The notes under the pieces are model-generated. The model searched no databases, had not been told where the DNA came from, and saw nothing but the letters and a program-made list of their open reading frames with translations. This document shows, piece by piece, positions 1 through 7,581 of a DNA stretch of 64,000 nt. The translations under genes and the position numbers were made by a program. Position 1 is the first letter of the stretch; every line of letters begins with the position of its first letter. The DNA is taken from the NCBI GenBank assembly GCA_003612515.1, contig RAZB01000009.1:1-64000 (forward strand). The letters are read 5' to 3'. Source of the stretch: a bacterium D16-34. GTDB lineage: Bacteria; Actinomycetota; Coriobacteriia; Coriobacteriales; Eggerthellaceae.

Positions 1-27
1 GCTCAACAGGAAAAACTTTCAAGACTA

Positions 28-133
28 GACACGTTTTTTGTCCGAGTGGATTTTTTCAAAAAAAGAGAAAACGATGGTTAAAAAGGGGTGCTGACCTGCA
101 TCAACACCCCTTTTTTGGACACGTTTTTTGTCC
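28..133. repeat. Two direct copies of a short dyad, GACACGTTTTTTGTCC
   Basis: The 16-mer GACACGTTTTTTGTCC occurs at 28-43 and again at 118-133, exactly 90 bp apart. The second copy extends to a 5-bp inverted repeat, GGACA and TGTCC around a T-rich loop. The two copies flank a terminator-like hairpin. Such GGACA/TGTCC dyads resemble the REP-type hairpins that accompany Y1 (IS200-like, RAYT) transposases; any such gene would lie left of the window, so that link is inference. No coding region is credible between 1 and 303. Confidence 0.5.
81..116. terminator. Bidirectional terminator hairpin
   Basis: AAAAGGGGTG (81-90) pairs with CACCCCTTTT (105-114) around a 14-nt loop, with a T-run on the plus side and an A-run on the other. 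It probably ends a gene that lies left of the window and may also serve the minus-strand flavoprotein gene. Confidence 0.7.
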
Positions 134-165
134 TATAACCCCGAATTGGCCAAACAAAAAATGGT

Positions 166-193
166 AAAACCCTGTCCATGTGGGCAGGGTTTT
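166..193 (-). terminator. Terminator hairpin downstream of the flavoprotein gene
   Basis: AAAACCCTG (166-174) pairs with CAGGGTTTT (185-193); the stem can extend by three more pairs, leaving a 4-nt loop. It lies about 110 bp past the stop codon of the minus-strand reductase, with T-rich sequence following on that strand. Confidence 0.6.
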
Positions 194-303
194 TATTGGT
201 TATGGGGCGCAATGGGAGGGAATGATTGCGCCCCACCGGGTATGTGATTTGTCTTCAGGCGAACTGTCTCAATGCAATCACCTAAAGACAGCCAGCGTGG
301 TGA

Positions 304-2115
304 CTAGCCGAGGAACTTGGCTACCGACTTGCCGCACTCACGACCAAGAACGGTTGCAAAGGCAATGGAAACACCGGGGATTGGCGTGACGTACTCGGTG
401 CCGAAGCGACGACCGCAGTCATTACCTGAAACGTACAGACCAGGGATTGGCTCGTAGTTCTCATCGACAGCATTCTGCTCGCCGTCGGTGATAATGCCAC
501 CCATGGTAACCATAGTTTCGCCCAAAACCGGGTCGAACGTGCAAGCGTAGAATGGGCCTTCTTCAACCGGGAAGAGAACTTCAGTTGCACGACCGAATTC
601 CATGTCTACGCCATCTTTGCAATAGCCGTTATAGCGCTCGATTTGCTCGATGAATTCGGCTGCAGCGTCGCCCGAAAGACCCATCTGAGATGCCAGGCCC
701 TCAAGGGTGTCATCAGCAATCCACTCAACGCCAGTCATAGGACCGCCGCCACCAGGTCCGCCCTGACCTTCCTCTTGCTCCGGCTCTTCATAGGTGCCTT
801 CGAACTTAGCATAAGCAGTATCCATGGCTTCGCGAAGTGAAGCAATATTTTCCTCGCTTGCGGTAAAGCCAGCATGTTGCGGGAGTGTGTATTGACGATA
901 CTCGGTGAAGTTGTTGTCAACAACAGCATACTTCGTCTTGCGGCTCATGAATGTGGTCTGATAGCCGCGCTGCTCTGACGTGGGATAGTACTCGTTGCAG
1001 AAGCGCTTGCCGTTTTCGTCAATCCATACAGCCTGCGGCAAGCAGTTCATCTTGCCTGGTACTGACAGACCCTTCATGTTCATGCCAGCAACAGGGGTGG
1101 TCTCAAGGTGTGCGCCAGCCCAGTATGCCATCTGAACACCACGACCGTCATTTGCTGACATTGAGGTAAGAGCGTCGTTGCCAGCCAAAGCTTGAGCCAT
1201 ATCAGGCATGAAGTAAGCCATCATTTCAGGATTGCCGCCCATGCCGCCGCAAGAGATAACAACAGCCTTAGCGTTTACTTTGATGTAGCCGCTTTCGTCT
1301 TTTGCAACAAGGCCAGCAACTGCGCCATTGTCCATGATGACGTACTCTGCGGTGGTGCCGAAGTGGAATTCGGTACCCTTTGCCTCAGCAACTGCCTTGT
1401 TCGACAAAACGATCTTGGTCTGGTTGCAATCAGGGCTGTAGAACGAGCAAGTGCTCGGCCAGAATTTAATGCCAGAAAGCTCTGAGAGCTGGTGCTCGGT
1501 GGGCGGGAAGAAGGCGGTGGTCATAGCTGAGAGCTCTTCTTCGGTGAGCTGATCGAGATACCAGTTGGTAGTCTCTCCTGAGTTTTGCGCGAACTTCATA
1601 ACCAAGGTTGGGTTAGGCATATTTGAGGTGATTTTCATGAAGTTCTGATAAAACTCAACCGGATCAATCTCTGGTACGCCACGAGCCTTCAAAACATCAG
1701 AGTTAAGAGATGCGAACTCGTTGCCTACGGGTGCGTAGGTGTCTTCAGGTTGCTTCTCGATAACAACAACCTTTTTACCTTGCTCAGCAAGCTCGCGGCA
1801 AGCGCAGATGCCTGCAAAACCCATGCCGGCAACAACAACGTCGCAGTCAATTTCTTGTGCGAAGTCGGTGACTTCCTCCGGCGGGTTCATCCAGCTGGTG
1901 TCGGTCACGCCATGAATTGCATTGTTGACATCAGATTTTGCGGGTGTGTTAGATGCACCGCTTTCGGTGGACGTGCCGCCCTCGTTGCTTGTGGTTGCGG
2001 CTGGAGCGCAACCAGCAAGGCCTGCAGCGCCTGCAGCAACTGCTGCGGTTGCGCCGAGTCCCAAGAATGCGCGGCGTGAAAGGCCTGCGCGAGAGATCTT
2101 GGATTCGTTTTTCAT
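304..2115 (-). CDS. Tat-exported FAD-dependent reductase (fumarate reductase/succinate dehydrogenase flavoprotein-like lipoprotein)
   Basis: A 603-residue exported flavoprotein of the FAD_binding_2 family. Residues 13-19 (SRRAFLG) form a twin-arginine signal and Cys36 in LAGC a lipobox, so it is probably folded in the cytoplasm, exported by Tat and anchored as a lipoprotein. The dinucleotide-binding GMGFAG is at about 97-102, and the C-terminus has the family's GLYVSGNDCG flavin segment. No FMN-binding or cytochrome domain is present, so electrons must come from a partner not in this window. A Gly/Pro-rich insert near residue 460 is unusual. The start is fixed by GGGAGGA 5 nt upstream of ATG. 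Members of this family in Eggerthellaceae reduce varied organic acceptors; the substrate cannot be read from sequence. It faces a paralogue and two LuxR-type regulators. Confidence 0.88.
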   Translation of the reverse strand: MKNESKISRAGLSRRAFLGLGATAAVAAGAAGLAGCAPAATTSNEGGTSTESGASNTPAKSDVNNAIHGVTDTSWMNPPEEVTDFAQEIDCDVVVAGMGFAGICACRELAEQGKKVVVIEKQPEDTYAPVGNEFASLNSDVLKARGVPEIDPVEFYQNFMKITSNMPNPTLVMKFAQNSGETTNWYLDQLTEEELSAMTTAFFPPTEHQLSELSGIKFWPSTCSFYSPDCNQTKIVLSNKAVAEAKGTEFHFGTTAEYVIMDNGAVAGLVAKDESGYIKVNAKAVVISCGGMGGNPEMMAYFMPDMAQALAGNDALTSMSANDGRGVQMAYWAGAHLETTPVAGMNMKGLSVPGKMNCLPQAVWIDENGKRFCNEYYPTSEQRGYQTTFMSRKTKYAVVDNNFTEYRQYTLPQHAGFTASEENIASLREAMDTAYAKFEGTYEEPEQEEGQGGPGGGGPMTGVEWIADDTLEGLASQMGLSGDAAAEFIEQIERYNGYCKDGVDMEFGRATEVLFPVEEGPFYACTFDPVLGETMVTMGGIITDGEQNAVDENYEPIPGLYVSGNDCGRRFGTEYVTPIPGVSIAFATVLGRECGKSVAKFLG

Positions 2116-2167
2116 GTTTCCTCCCTAGCTCCTTGCTATTACGAGATTGTGTTTGGCGCCTTAGTGT

Positions 2168-2182
2168 GTGTTTGCCAAACAC
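2168..2182. promoter_or_regulatory. Palindrome GTGTTTGCCAAACAC upstream of the first flavoprotein gene
   Basis: A perfect 7-bp inverted repeat around one central base, about 55-65 bp upstream of the ATG at 2115. The core TGTTTGCCAA recurs upstream of the second flavoprotein gene (4196-4206), which makes it a candidate operator. No regulator has been matched to it. Confidence 0.45.
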
Positions 2183-2336
2183 TGTGGTAATCATAGGGAG
2201 CTTATGAGCATTGCGTAATCGCTTACGTTGGGTAAATACGAAGTTTTTTCCCTCGCGCATATTGGGTAAATAATCTAAAACACCAGCTAGATTGATGGTG
2301 ATGATTGCAGCTTGAAAAATGGCATCATAAAAAGAA

Positions 2337-2366
2337 GAGACCCCAGCACATAGTAGCTAGGGTCTC
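2337..2366 (-). terminator. Rho-independent terminator of the second flavoprotein gene
   Basis: GAGACCCCAGC (2337-2347) pairs with GCTAGGGTCTC (2356-2366), 10 of 11 positions, with an 8-nt loop. On the minus strand the stem is followed by TTCTTTTT. It sits about 60 bp past the stop codon of the gene ending at 2425. Confidence 0.75.
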
Positions 2367-2424
2367 ATTTCTAAAGCGAGGTGGCGTACGTCGGAGGGAC
2401 TAGGCGAGCCACCCGAATAGGTAT

Positions 2425-4161
2425 TTAAGCAAGGTCGCCTGCCATATGACGTACTGCATGACGGCTGAAGGTGAGAGTACGACCACAAGCGCAACCAACG
2501 ATATACTCAGGATAGTTGTTGGCGAAAACGCTACCAGAGCAGTCGCCGGCGGCATAAAGACCTTCAATTACGTGACCTTCAGTATCAAGGACCTGCATAT
2601 CGGCGTTGATGCGCAAGCCATCAACGGTGGTCAGAATTGAGCCACCAAACCATGTGCCGAAGAACGGAGCAGTGCGGATTTCAGAGAGGCGATATGCTTC
2701 TTTACCAAAGTCCTCGTCCTTTTGTGCATCGTAGAAGCCGTTGTATTTATCAATCTCTGCCAGGAGTGCTTCTTTGGCTTCTCCTGCAAAACCAAGCTTG
2801 TCAGCCAATTCGTCTAAGGTGTCTGCCATAACCATGGTGCCCTTCTCCAGCTGATCGGCATAAATCTGCTCCAATGGCGTATCTGCTTCTTTAGCGAGCA
2901 ATTGTTGTGTTTGACGAGAGCAACCAATGGTATTGAAGCGCTTTACGTCCTCTTTGAGGTTTGAGTCGAAGATCTGGCAGAAGACACCGCCTTCGTTTGC
3001 TGCTGCAGCAAAGCAGCAGAAGTCATAAGGCGTTGACTCGTTGACGAAGCGCTTGCCATCGCGAGAAACCTTCATAAGCGGTTGAGAACCAAGGTTGAAC
3101 TGCTTGTCAGTGCCAACGAAGGTGGCAGGCGCGCCTGGTTCGCTGATGATACCAGCGTTTTCTCCTGGTAAAACAGCGCCGCGGTCAAAGATCATCGGTG
3201 CGCCAATGGCGTCTTTTTGAGCGCCGATATGCATTGCTGCGCGAATGCCGTCGCCGGTGTTGTTGGGAGAGCCATATTGCAAGGTGACGCAACGCTCAAC
3301 CATCGGATTTTGTGCGCGAAGCATTTCTGCGTTTGATACATAACCGCCCGTGGTAAGTAGCACGCCTTTTTCAGCGTTGATCTGTACATAGCCGTTAGGG
3401 GTTTCAAAGATTGCGCCGGTAACTTTACCAGATTCATCTTGGACAAGTTTAACTAGACCGTGGTCGTAGGTTACGTCATAGCCACGCTCATTGATGTAGG
3501 CGAGCAGTACTTTGTTGCGCTCAAGTGCTTCGCCAGCAGCGTCTTTGCCGGAATAGTAGTGCTCCATGGGGAAGATGTTAAAGTCGGTGCCACCAGTGGC
3601 ATGGTCAACATTGTTGTCAAAGGCGCACGTCATTCCAGCTGCGGTCAGAATAGGATCAAGCCATTCGGTTACTTCAGCGCTCTCATCAATCCATACGCGT
3701 ACCACGCGTTGGTCGGCTTGGTTTGAAGCATAACGGGTGAATTCGTTTAAGAGCTTGCCGGTGTCAATCTCTACACCTGCCTCTTTGGTATACATCGTAT
3801 TGATGGCACCAAACCAATGACGCGTGCGTTGAATAGAACCAGTTTTTTCGCAAAGGGTAAAGTCAATACCTAGGTCGGCAGCCGTTGCTGCTGCAGCCAT
3901 GCCGCCGTTGCCGGCGCCAATGATAAGCAGTTCGGTGTCGCGCGTATCTACGATGTCGCTCTCGGCAATCTCTGGAGCAGAGCCGAGCCAGTCACTGCCG
4001 GTGTTTGCAAGCTCTGTGGGTTGCTCTTCTGCAGAGGCAGTTGTATCAGCACTCGGTGCTTGCGGTGCGCATCCTGCAAGACCAAAAGCTGCCAGCGCGC
4101 CTGCGGCAGTAGCGCCAGTTAGAAAGCTGCGACGAGAAAGGTTTGCATTGAGAGTTTTCAT
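2425..4161 (-). CDS. Tat-exported FAD-dependent reductase (fumarate reductase flavoprotein-like), second copy
   Basis: A 578-residue FAD_binding_2 family protein. The open frame extends upstream to 4239, but the ATG at 4161 is preceded by AAGGAGGG at the right distance and begins a proper signal, so the shorter form is chosen. Tat motif SRRSFLTG is at 9-16 and the lipobox cysteine near residue 31. The FAD motif GAGNGG is at about 82-87, a SRDGKRFVNE substrate-domain signature lies mid-protein, and the C-terminus carries TTVDGLRINADMQV and GLYAAGDCSG, typical of fumarate- or urocanate-reductase-like enzymes. It is a distant paralogue of the neighbour at 304-2115. A hairpin and a shared motif lie in its leader. 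The acceptor is unknown. Confidence 0.88.
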   Translation of the reverse strand: MKTLNANLSRRSFLTGATAAGALAAFGLAGCAPQAPSADTTASAEEQPTELANTGSDWLGSAPEIAESDIVDTRDTELLIIGAGNGGMAAAATAADLGIDFTLCEKTGSIQRTRHWFGAINTMYTKEAGVEIDTGKLLNEFTRYASNQADQRVVRVWIDESAEVTEWLDPILTAAGMTCAFDNNVDHATGGTDFNIFPMEHYYSGKDAAGEALERNKVLLAYINERGYDVTYDHGLVKLVQDESGKVTGAIFETPNGYVQINAEKGVLLTTGGYVSNAEMLRAQNPMVERCVTLQYGSPNNTGDGIRAAMHIGAQKDAIGAPMIFDRGAVLPGENAGIISEPGAPATFVGTDKQFNLGSQPLMKVSRDGKRFVNESTPYDFCCFAAAANEGGVFCQIFDSNLKEDVKRFNTIGCSRQTQQLLAKEADTPLEQIYADQLEKGTMVMADTLDELADKLGFAGEAKEALLAEIDKYNGFYDAQKDEDFGKEAYRLSEIRTAPFFGTWFGGSILTTVDGLRINADMQVLDTEGHVIEGLYAAGDCSGSVFANNYPEYIVGCACGRTLTFSRHAVRHMAGDLA

Positions 4162-4190
4162 TGAGTCCCTCCTTGGAAAGTAATGTGTAT

Positions 4191-4231
4191 GAGGTTGTTT
4201 GCCAACCCGCGATCCTCTCCCTAAGGATCGC
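4191..4231. promoter_or_regulatory. Leader motif and hairpin upstream of the second flavoprotein gene
   Basis: GGTTGTTTGCCAACC (4193-4207) is an imperfect palindrome sharing TGTTTGCCAA with the palindrome upstream of the paralogue. Immediately beside it, GCGATCCT (4209-4216) and AGGATCGC (4224-4231) form an 8-bp perfect stem. Both lie 30-70 bp upstream of the ATG on the minus strand. Roles as operator or leader hairpin are inference. Confidence 0.4.
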
Positions 4232-4415
4232 AACATCAACTGAGTGCATCATGAAACTTTCGTAATTTGTCGTCTTCGCCACAGCGGTACCATTTTGCTA
4301 ATTTGTTTCGAAAAAGTAACGTCACCCTCCTGGTACCAGATTTTCTATTTTCCCTTGTCATAATGGGGTGATATAAGATAGGCTTGCCGTGGATGGACTA
4401 AAGGGGGATGACTTA

Positions 4416-4541
4416 TTGAGTTCTGCAAAAACAGTTCGAAATGCATGGCTGCGTTGCTTGATAGCGCTTACGGCTGAGGTGTTTAGCACGTGGCTTATAA
4501 ATGTCTATTTGTATCCCCCACTTTATAACGCTTGCTCCTGA
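4416..4541 (+). other. Out-of-frame N-terminal segment of the LuxR membrane regulator
   Basis: A TTG at 4416 follows AAGGGGG (4401-4407) at normal spacing and opens a 41-codon frame whose product contains the hydrophobic stretch WLRCLIALTAEVFST and then VYLYP, as expected for the first membrane helix of this regulator family. The frame stops at 4539-4541, whereas the rest of the protein continues in the +1 frame. Removing one C from the CCCCC run at 4515-4519 would join them. The segment is best read as the displaced start of the following gene. Confidence 0.55.
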
Positions 4542-5853
4542 AGCACGTGATATCGCATCTTGTGTTTCTGTGGCGACTTTGGTAATCCTTGCTATCGTGG
4601 CGCTCAATAAGCCAGCCTCTATCAATGAGGGCTTTTTGACACCCGTGGCATTAACGACATATTCATTTGGTTTCATACTGATACTGATTGGGCTTTGGCA
4701 AGAAAGTTTGGTAGCGCTTATTGCAGGTGTTTGTTTCAGATCAATTGGATCTCGTTGGATAGTTGTGCTTGCGGGTATTTCGCTCTGTCTTTTAGAGCGG
4801 CGAGCGTGCATGCTTTGCATAGCATCGGCTTTTGGTTTGAGTTATCTTTTGCGTATCCCATTTTCGTTTATTAGTTATGACGTGGCTATCATTTTGCTGG
4901 TTTCGCTGATTTTTGTTATGTATGCTGCGTGCAGACCTTTAGCCTTACAGGTGCTTTCTCATATGCAGACCACAACGTCTGCTCGCGAAGCATCCATCAC
5001 TGAGCCTGCTTCATATTTGCCCTTCGCGCATGCCTTGTTTATAGCTATATTTGTATTTCGTATTGCATATGGTTTTGCCCTTTCTTTTGAGTCTGTCGAT
5101 GGTACGCCGCAAACAACGATGCTTGGCATCATTCCACTGGGATTGCTTGTAGTATTAGCTCTCAGAAAGCACCAGCAACGCGCAGACATTCTTTACGAGG
5201 TTGCTGCTTTGCTGATTGTGGCAGGTTTCTTATCTATTATTGTTTTGTATGGACGTGTAGATGCGTTTTATTCGTCTATTGTGAACGGATGCTTGTTTGC
5301 GGGAAGCGAATGTTTTGAAGTGCTAATGTGGTTTGCTCTGGCTTCCATCGGTGCACGCAATATGACCAATGCGCTTGCGGTGCTTGCGTGGGGTAGAGCG
5401 GCTTCTTCCTTTGGTCTTTTGTGCGGGGCTACGCTTGGTCATTGGTCAAATGCGCTGCCCGAAAGTTTAGGTACCGTAGCTTTAGTTTCAGGTGTGCTCT
5501 TTGTTTTTGTTGCAGCTAATCTTACGGTGCTTAAGGAATTTAGTTTTCAGGGAACCATTGATGGCGTGCAACCAGTTGCGGACGCTCTTGAAGCACCACC
5601 TGTCGATATGGTCTCTTCTCGCGCTCTTACTGCAGGTTGCGATGAAGTGGCTGAAGTGTTTCGCCTTACTCCGAGAGAGCGTGAGATTCTTGGGATGCTG
5701 GCACATGGTCGAAATGCGCCCTATATTCAAGATAAATTAGTACTTTCGCGCAATACCGTAAAGACGCACATTCAAAATATTTATGCCAAACTAGGGGTGC
5801 ATTCGCAACAAGAACTTATTGACGTGGTAGAGGGCTTTGATAAATCGCATTAA
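4501..5853 (+). CDS. Membrane-bound LuxR-family transcriptional regulator (probably frameshifted at its 5' end)
   Basis: A 450-residue open frame with roughly ten hydrophobic segments over residues 1-350 and a C-terminal LuxR helix-turn-helix at about 385-445, with LTPREREILGMLAHG and NTVKTHIQNIYAKLGV. This many-TM plus HTH form is common in Eggerthellaceae next to flavoprotein reductases, where the membrane part is presumed to sense a ligand. The ATG at 4501 directly follows an in-frame stop and has no ribosome site, while a good site and a TTG start lie at 4401-4418 in another frame, so the natural protein probably starts at 4416 and is interrupted by an extra base near 4515-4519. It is transcribed away from the reductase gene ending at 2425 and is a candidate regulator of it. 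Confidence 0.8.
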   Translation: MSICIPHFITLAPEARDIASCVSVATLVILAIVALNKPASINEGFLTPVALTTYSFGFILILIGLWQESLVALIAGVCFRSIGSRWIVVLAGISLCLLERRACMLCIASAFGLSYLLRIPFSFISYDVAIILLVSLIFVMYAACRPLALQVLSHMQTTTSAREASITEPASYLPFAHALFIAIFVFRIAYGFALSFESVDGTPQTTMLGIIPLGLLVVLALRKHQQRADILYEVAALLIVAGFLSIIVLYGRVDAFYSSIVNGCLFAGSECFEVLMWFALASIGARNMTNALAVLAWGRAASSFGLLCGATLGHWSNALPESLGTVALVSGVLFVFVAANLTVLKEFSFQGTIDGVQPVADALEAPPVDMVSSRALTAGCDEVAEVFRLTPREREILGMLAHGRNAPYIQDKLVLSRNTVKTHIQNIYAKLGVHSQQELIDVVEGFDKSH

Positions 5854-6007
5854 GCATCCGTGGTATTTTGTGTGATACTAAATGGATTGTTTGGCTTGTG
5901 TCGTGGGCGAAGTATGCTAGTATCAATATGCTGTACAACGTTATATAGGTGCAGCATAAAGCCTCAAAATGAGATGTGCGCTCAAGTAAGAGTTGAAGGA
6001 GGGCACG

Positions 6008-7465
6008 TTGCGACTTTCTTCAGATTTCAAGCTTGAATCACTGTTGTTTGTGGCATTTTTCGCCACAATACCTATCTATTCACCCAATATTGTCATGTTC
6101 CGTGGTGGCCTTGGCGGCGACGAGGCGCTGATGCCATATTTTGTAGAAACCATGCTTATCACAGCAACGCTGGTGGGCATTCTTTTTGCTTGGCTGGCAA
6201 CTCGTAAAAATGGCAATTTCGCGCTGGGTGGTAAAGCGGTTGTAGTAGGTGCTATCTCATATGTGCTCGGGTTTGTGCTCTTTGTGGCAACACTTGGAAT
6301 AGCTCAGTTTGGCTCTCCAATAACAGCTATTTGTGCGGGTTTGCTATTGGGAGCATCCACTGTTGAGCTTTGTATAGCGTGGGGTGCATATTTGGCGCGC
6401 TACGATCTGCGTCAAGCATTATTGGCGCTTGCTATGATGGTAGGAATGGGCTCGTTAATTGAGCTCTTGCTGTCCACCACTGCCATTCAAGTAGGCCTGG
6501 TAGTCTTTGCCGTCCTTATGCTTATAGGTGTAGCGTTTCCGTGTGTGCAGGCTTTGCAAGGGAATATGGTATTGCCTGATACACAAGTTGAAAACGCCGA
6601 CAAATCCACAAATCACCAAGGGTCGTTTCGATTGAGCATTTTACGAATGACGCAAGTGCTCGGTGTCCCCTTCGTAGGGCTTTTGGTTTTTGCTTTTGTC
6701 ATGGGCGTGCGCAAGTTTATGATCTTCGACATAATATATGTGGAAACCTTTGGCGGCATTATTGGCGCTATTTTGGTTTCGCCTCTGTTTTTTATTCGCA
6801 GTTCAAGACCGCTCCTTCCGCTTATTTATCAGGTGCTTGTGCCACTGTTTGCCCTCGTGCTGATCGTTTGCAACAGCTTTCCTGTGGGTTCGTTTCCTTT
6901 GTGGTTTGCGGCGTGGTTATCATATGTATTCTTCGGCGTGGTGAGTGTGCTTGCTCTTGCTAGTTTGTGCGGTATGGCTCATGCACGTGAGTTTTCTTCG
7001 GCGCAAATTTACGGTCTTACCGTGGGATGCTTTTCGGCGGTGTCTCTGTTCGGCATTATGTGCGGATCAACGCCGCTGTTTGTCGGAGAGGGAGCAGGGC
7101 CGATTTTACTTGTGGTGAGCACGTGTTACTTCGCGTTCTTCATAGGGGTGCCGCTTGTGTCGGCGTGGAAACGCAGAGGAATCGAGACCGATGAACTGAT
7201 GGCTGCCGACCCTCAACTAAAGCATGGTAGCGAGGCTTTAGGCGTTAGCGTTGTTAAGCGCTGCGAAGATATAGCTGAACAGCATGGACTTTCTCCGCGT
7301 GAGACCGAAATACTGGGATATTTAGGTCGCGGCCATGGCGTAGTTTTTATTGCGAAAACCCTGGTGATATCTGAGAGTACGGTTCGCACCCATGTGAAGA
7401 GCATCTATAAAAAGCTCGGCGTCAATTCGCGCGAAGAACTCCTTGGTGTGGTGAATGCTGAATAG
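6008..7465 (+). CDS. Membrane-bound LuxR-family transcriptional regulator
   Basis: A 485-residue protein with about twelve predicted membrane segments (residues 10-390) and a C-terminal LuxR DNA-binding domain at about 420-480 (LSPRETEILGYLGRG, STVRTHVKSIYKKLGV). The frame is open from 5993, but that TTG lies inside the Shine-Dalgarno sequence; TTG at 6008, 4-5 nt after AAGGAGGG, is the better start. It is a paralogue of the preceding regulator, separated by about 150 bp that hold its own promoter region, and lies in the same orientation. By analogy with related loci it may control one of the exported flavoproteins; the ligand is unknown. Confidence 0.85.
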   Translation: MRLSSDFKLESLLFVAFFATIPIYSPNIVMFRGGLGGDEALMPYFVETMLITATLVGILFAWLATRKNGNFALGGKAVVVGAISYVLGFVLFVATLGIAQFGSPITAICAGLLLGASTVELCIAWGAYLARYDLRQALLALAMMVGMGSLIELLLSTTAIQVGLVVFAVLMLIGVAFPCVQALQGNMVLPDTQVENADKSTNHQGSFRLSILRMTQVLGVPFVGLLVFAFVMGVRKFMIFDIIYVETFGGIIGAILVSPLFFIRSSRPLLPLIYQVLVPLFALVLIVCNSFPVGSFPLWFAAWLSYVFFGVVSVLALASLCGMAHAREFSSAQIYGLTVGCFSAVSLFGIMCGSTPLFVGEGAGPILLVVSTCYFAFFIGVPLVSAWKRRGIETDELMAADPQLKHGSEALGVSVVKRCEDIAEQHGLSPRETEILGYLGRGHGVVFIAKTLVISESTVRTHVKSIYKKLGVNSREELLGVVNAE

Positions 7466-7490
7466 TTTTTGCGCATTGCGGTTGCAATTA

Positions 7491-7519
7491 TTCAATTCGC
7501 ATGGCAACTTGGATATAAT
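7491..7519 (+). promoter_or_regulatory. Probable sigma70-type promoter of aspS
   Basis: TTCAAT (7491-7496), a 17-bp spacer, then TATAAT (7514-7519), about 60 bp upstream of the aspS start codon. The -10 is a perfect consensus and the spacing optimal. Confidence 0.6.
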
Positions 7520-7581
7520 TACTTGTTCGTGAGCAAAATGACGCTCAAATAAACCTTATTGCAAGAGCAAGGAAGCACGCA

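Noticed and set aside
180-389. 69-codon open frame at the left edge
   Set aside because: It starts inside a terminator hairpin and overlaps the end of the flavoprotein gene on the other strand; no ribosome site.
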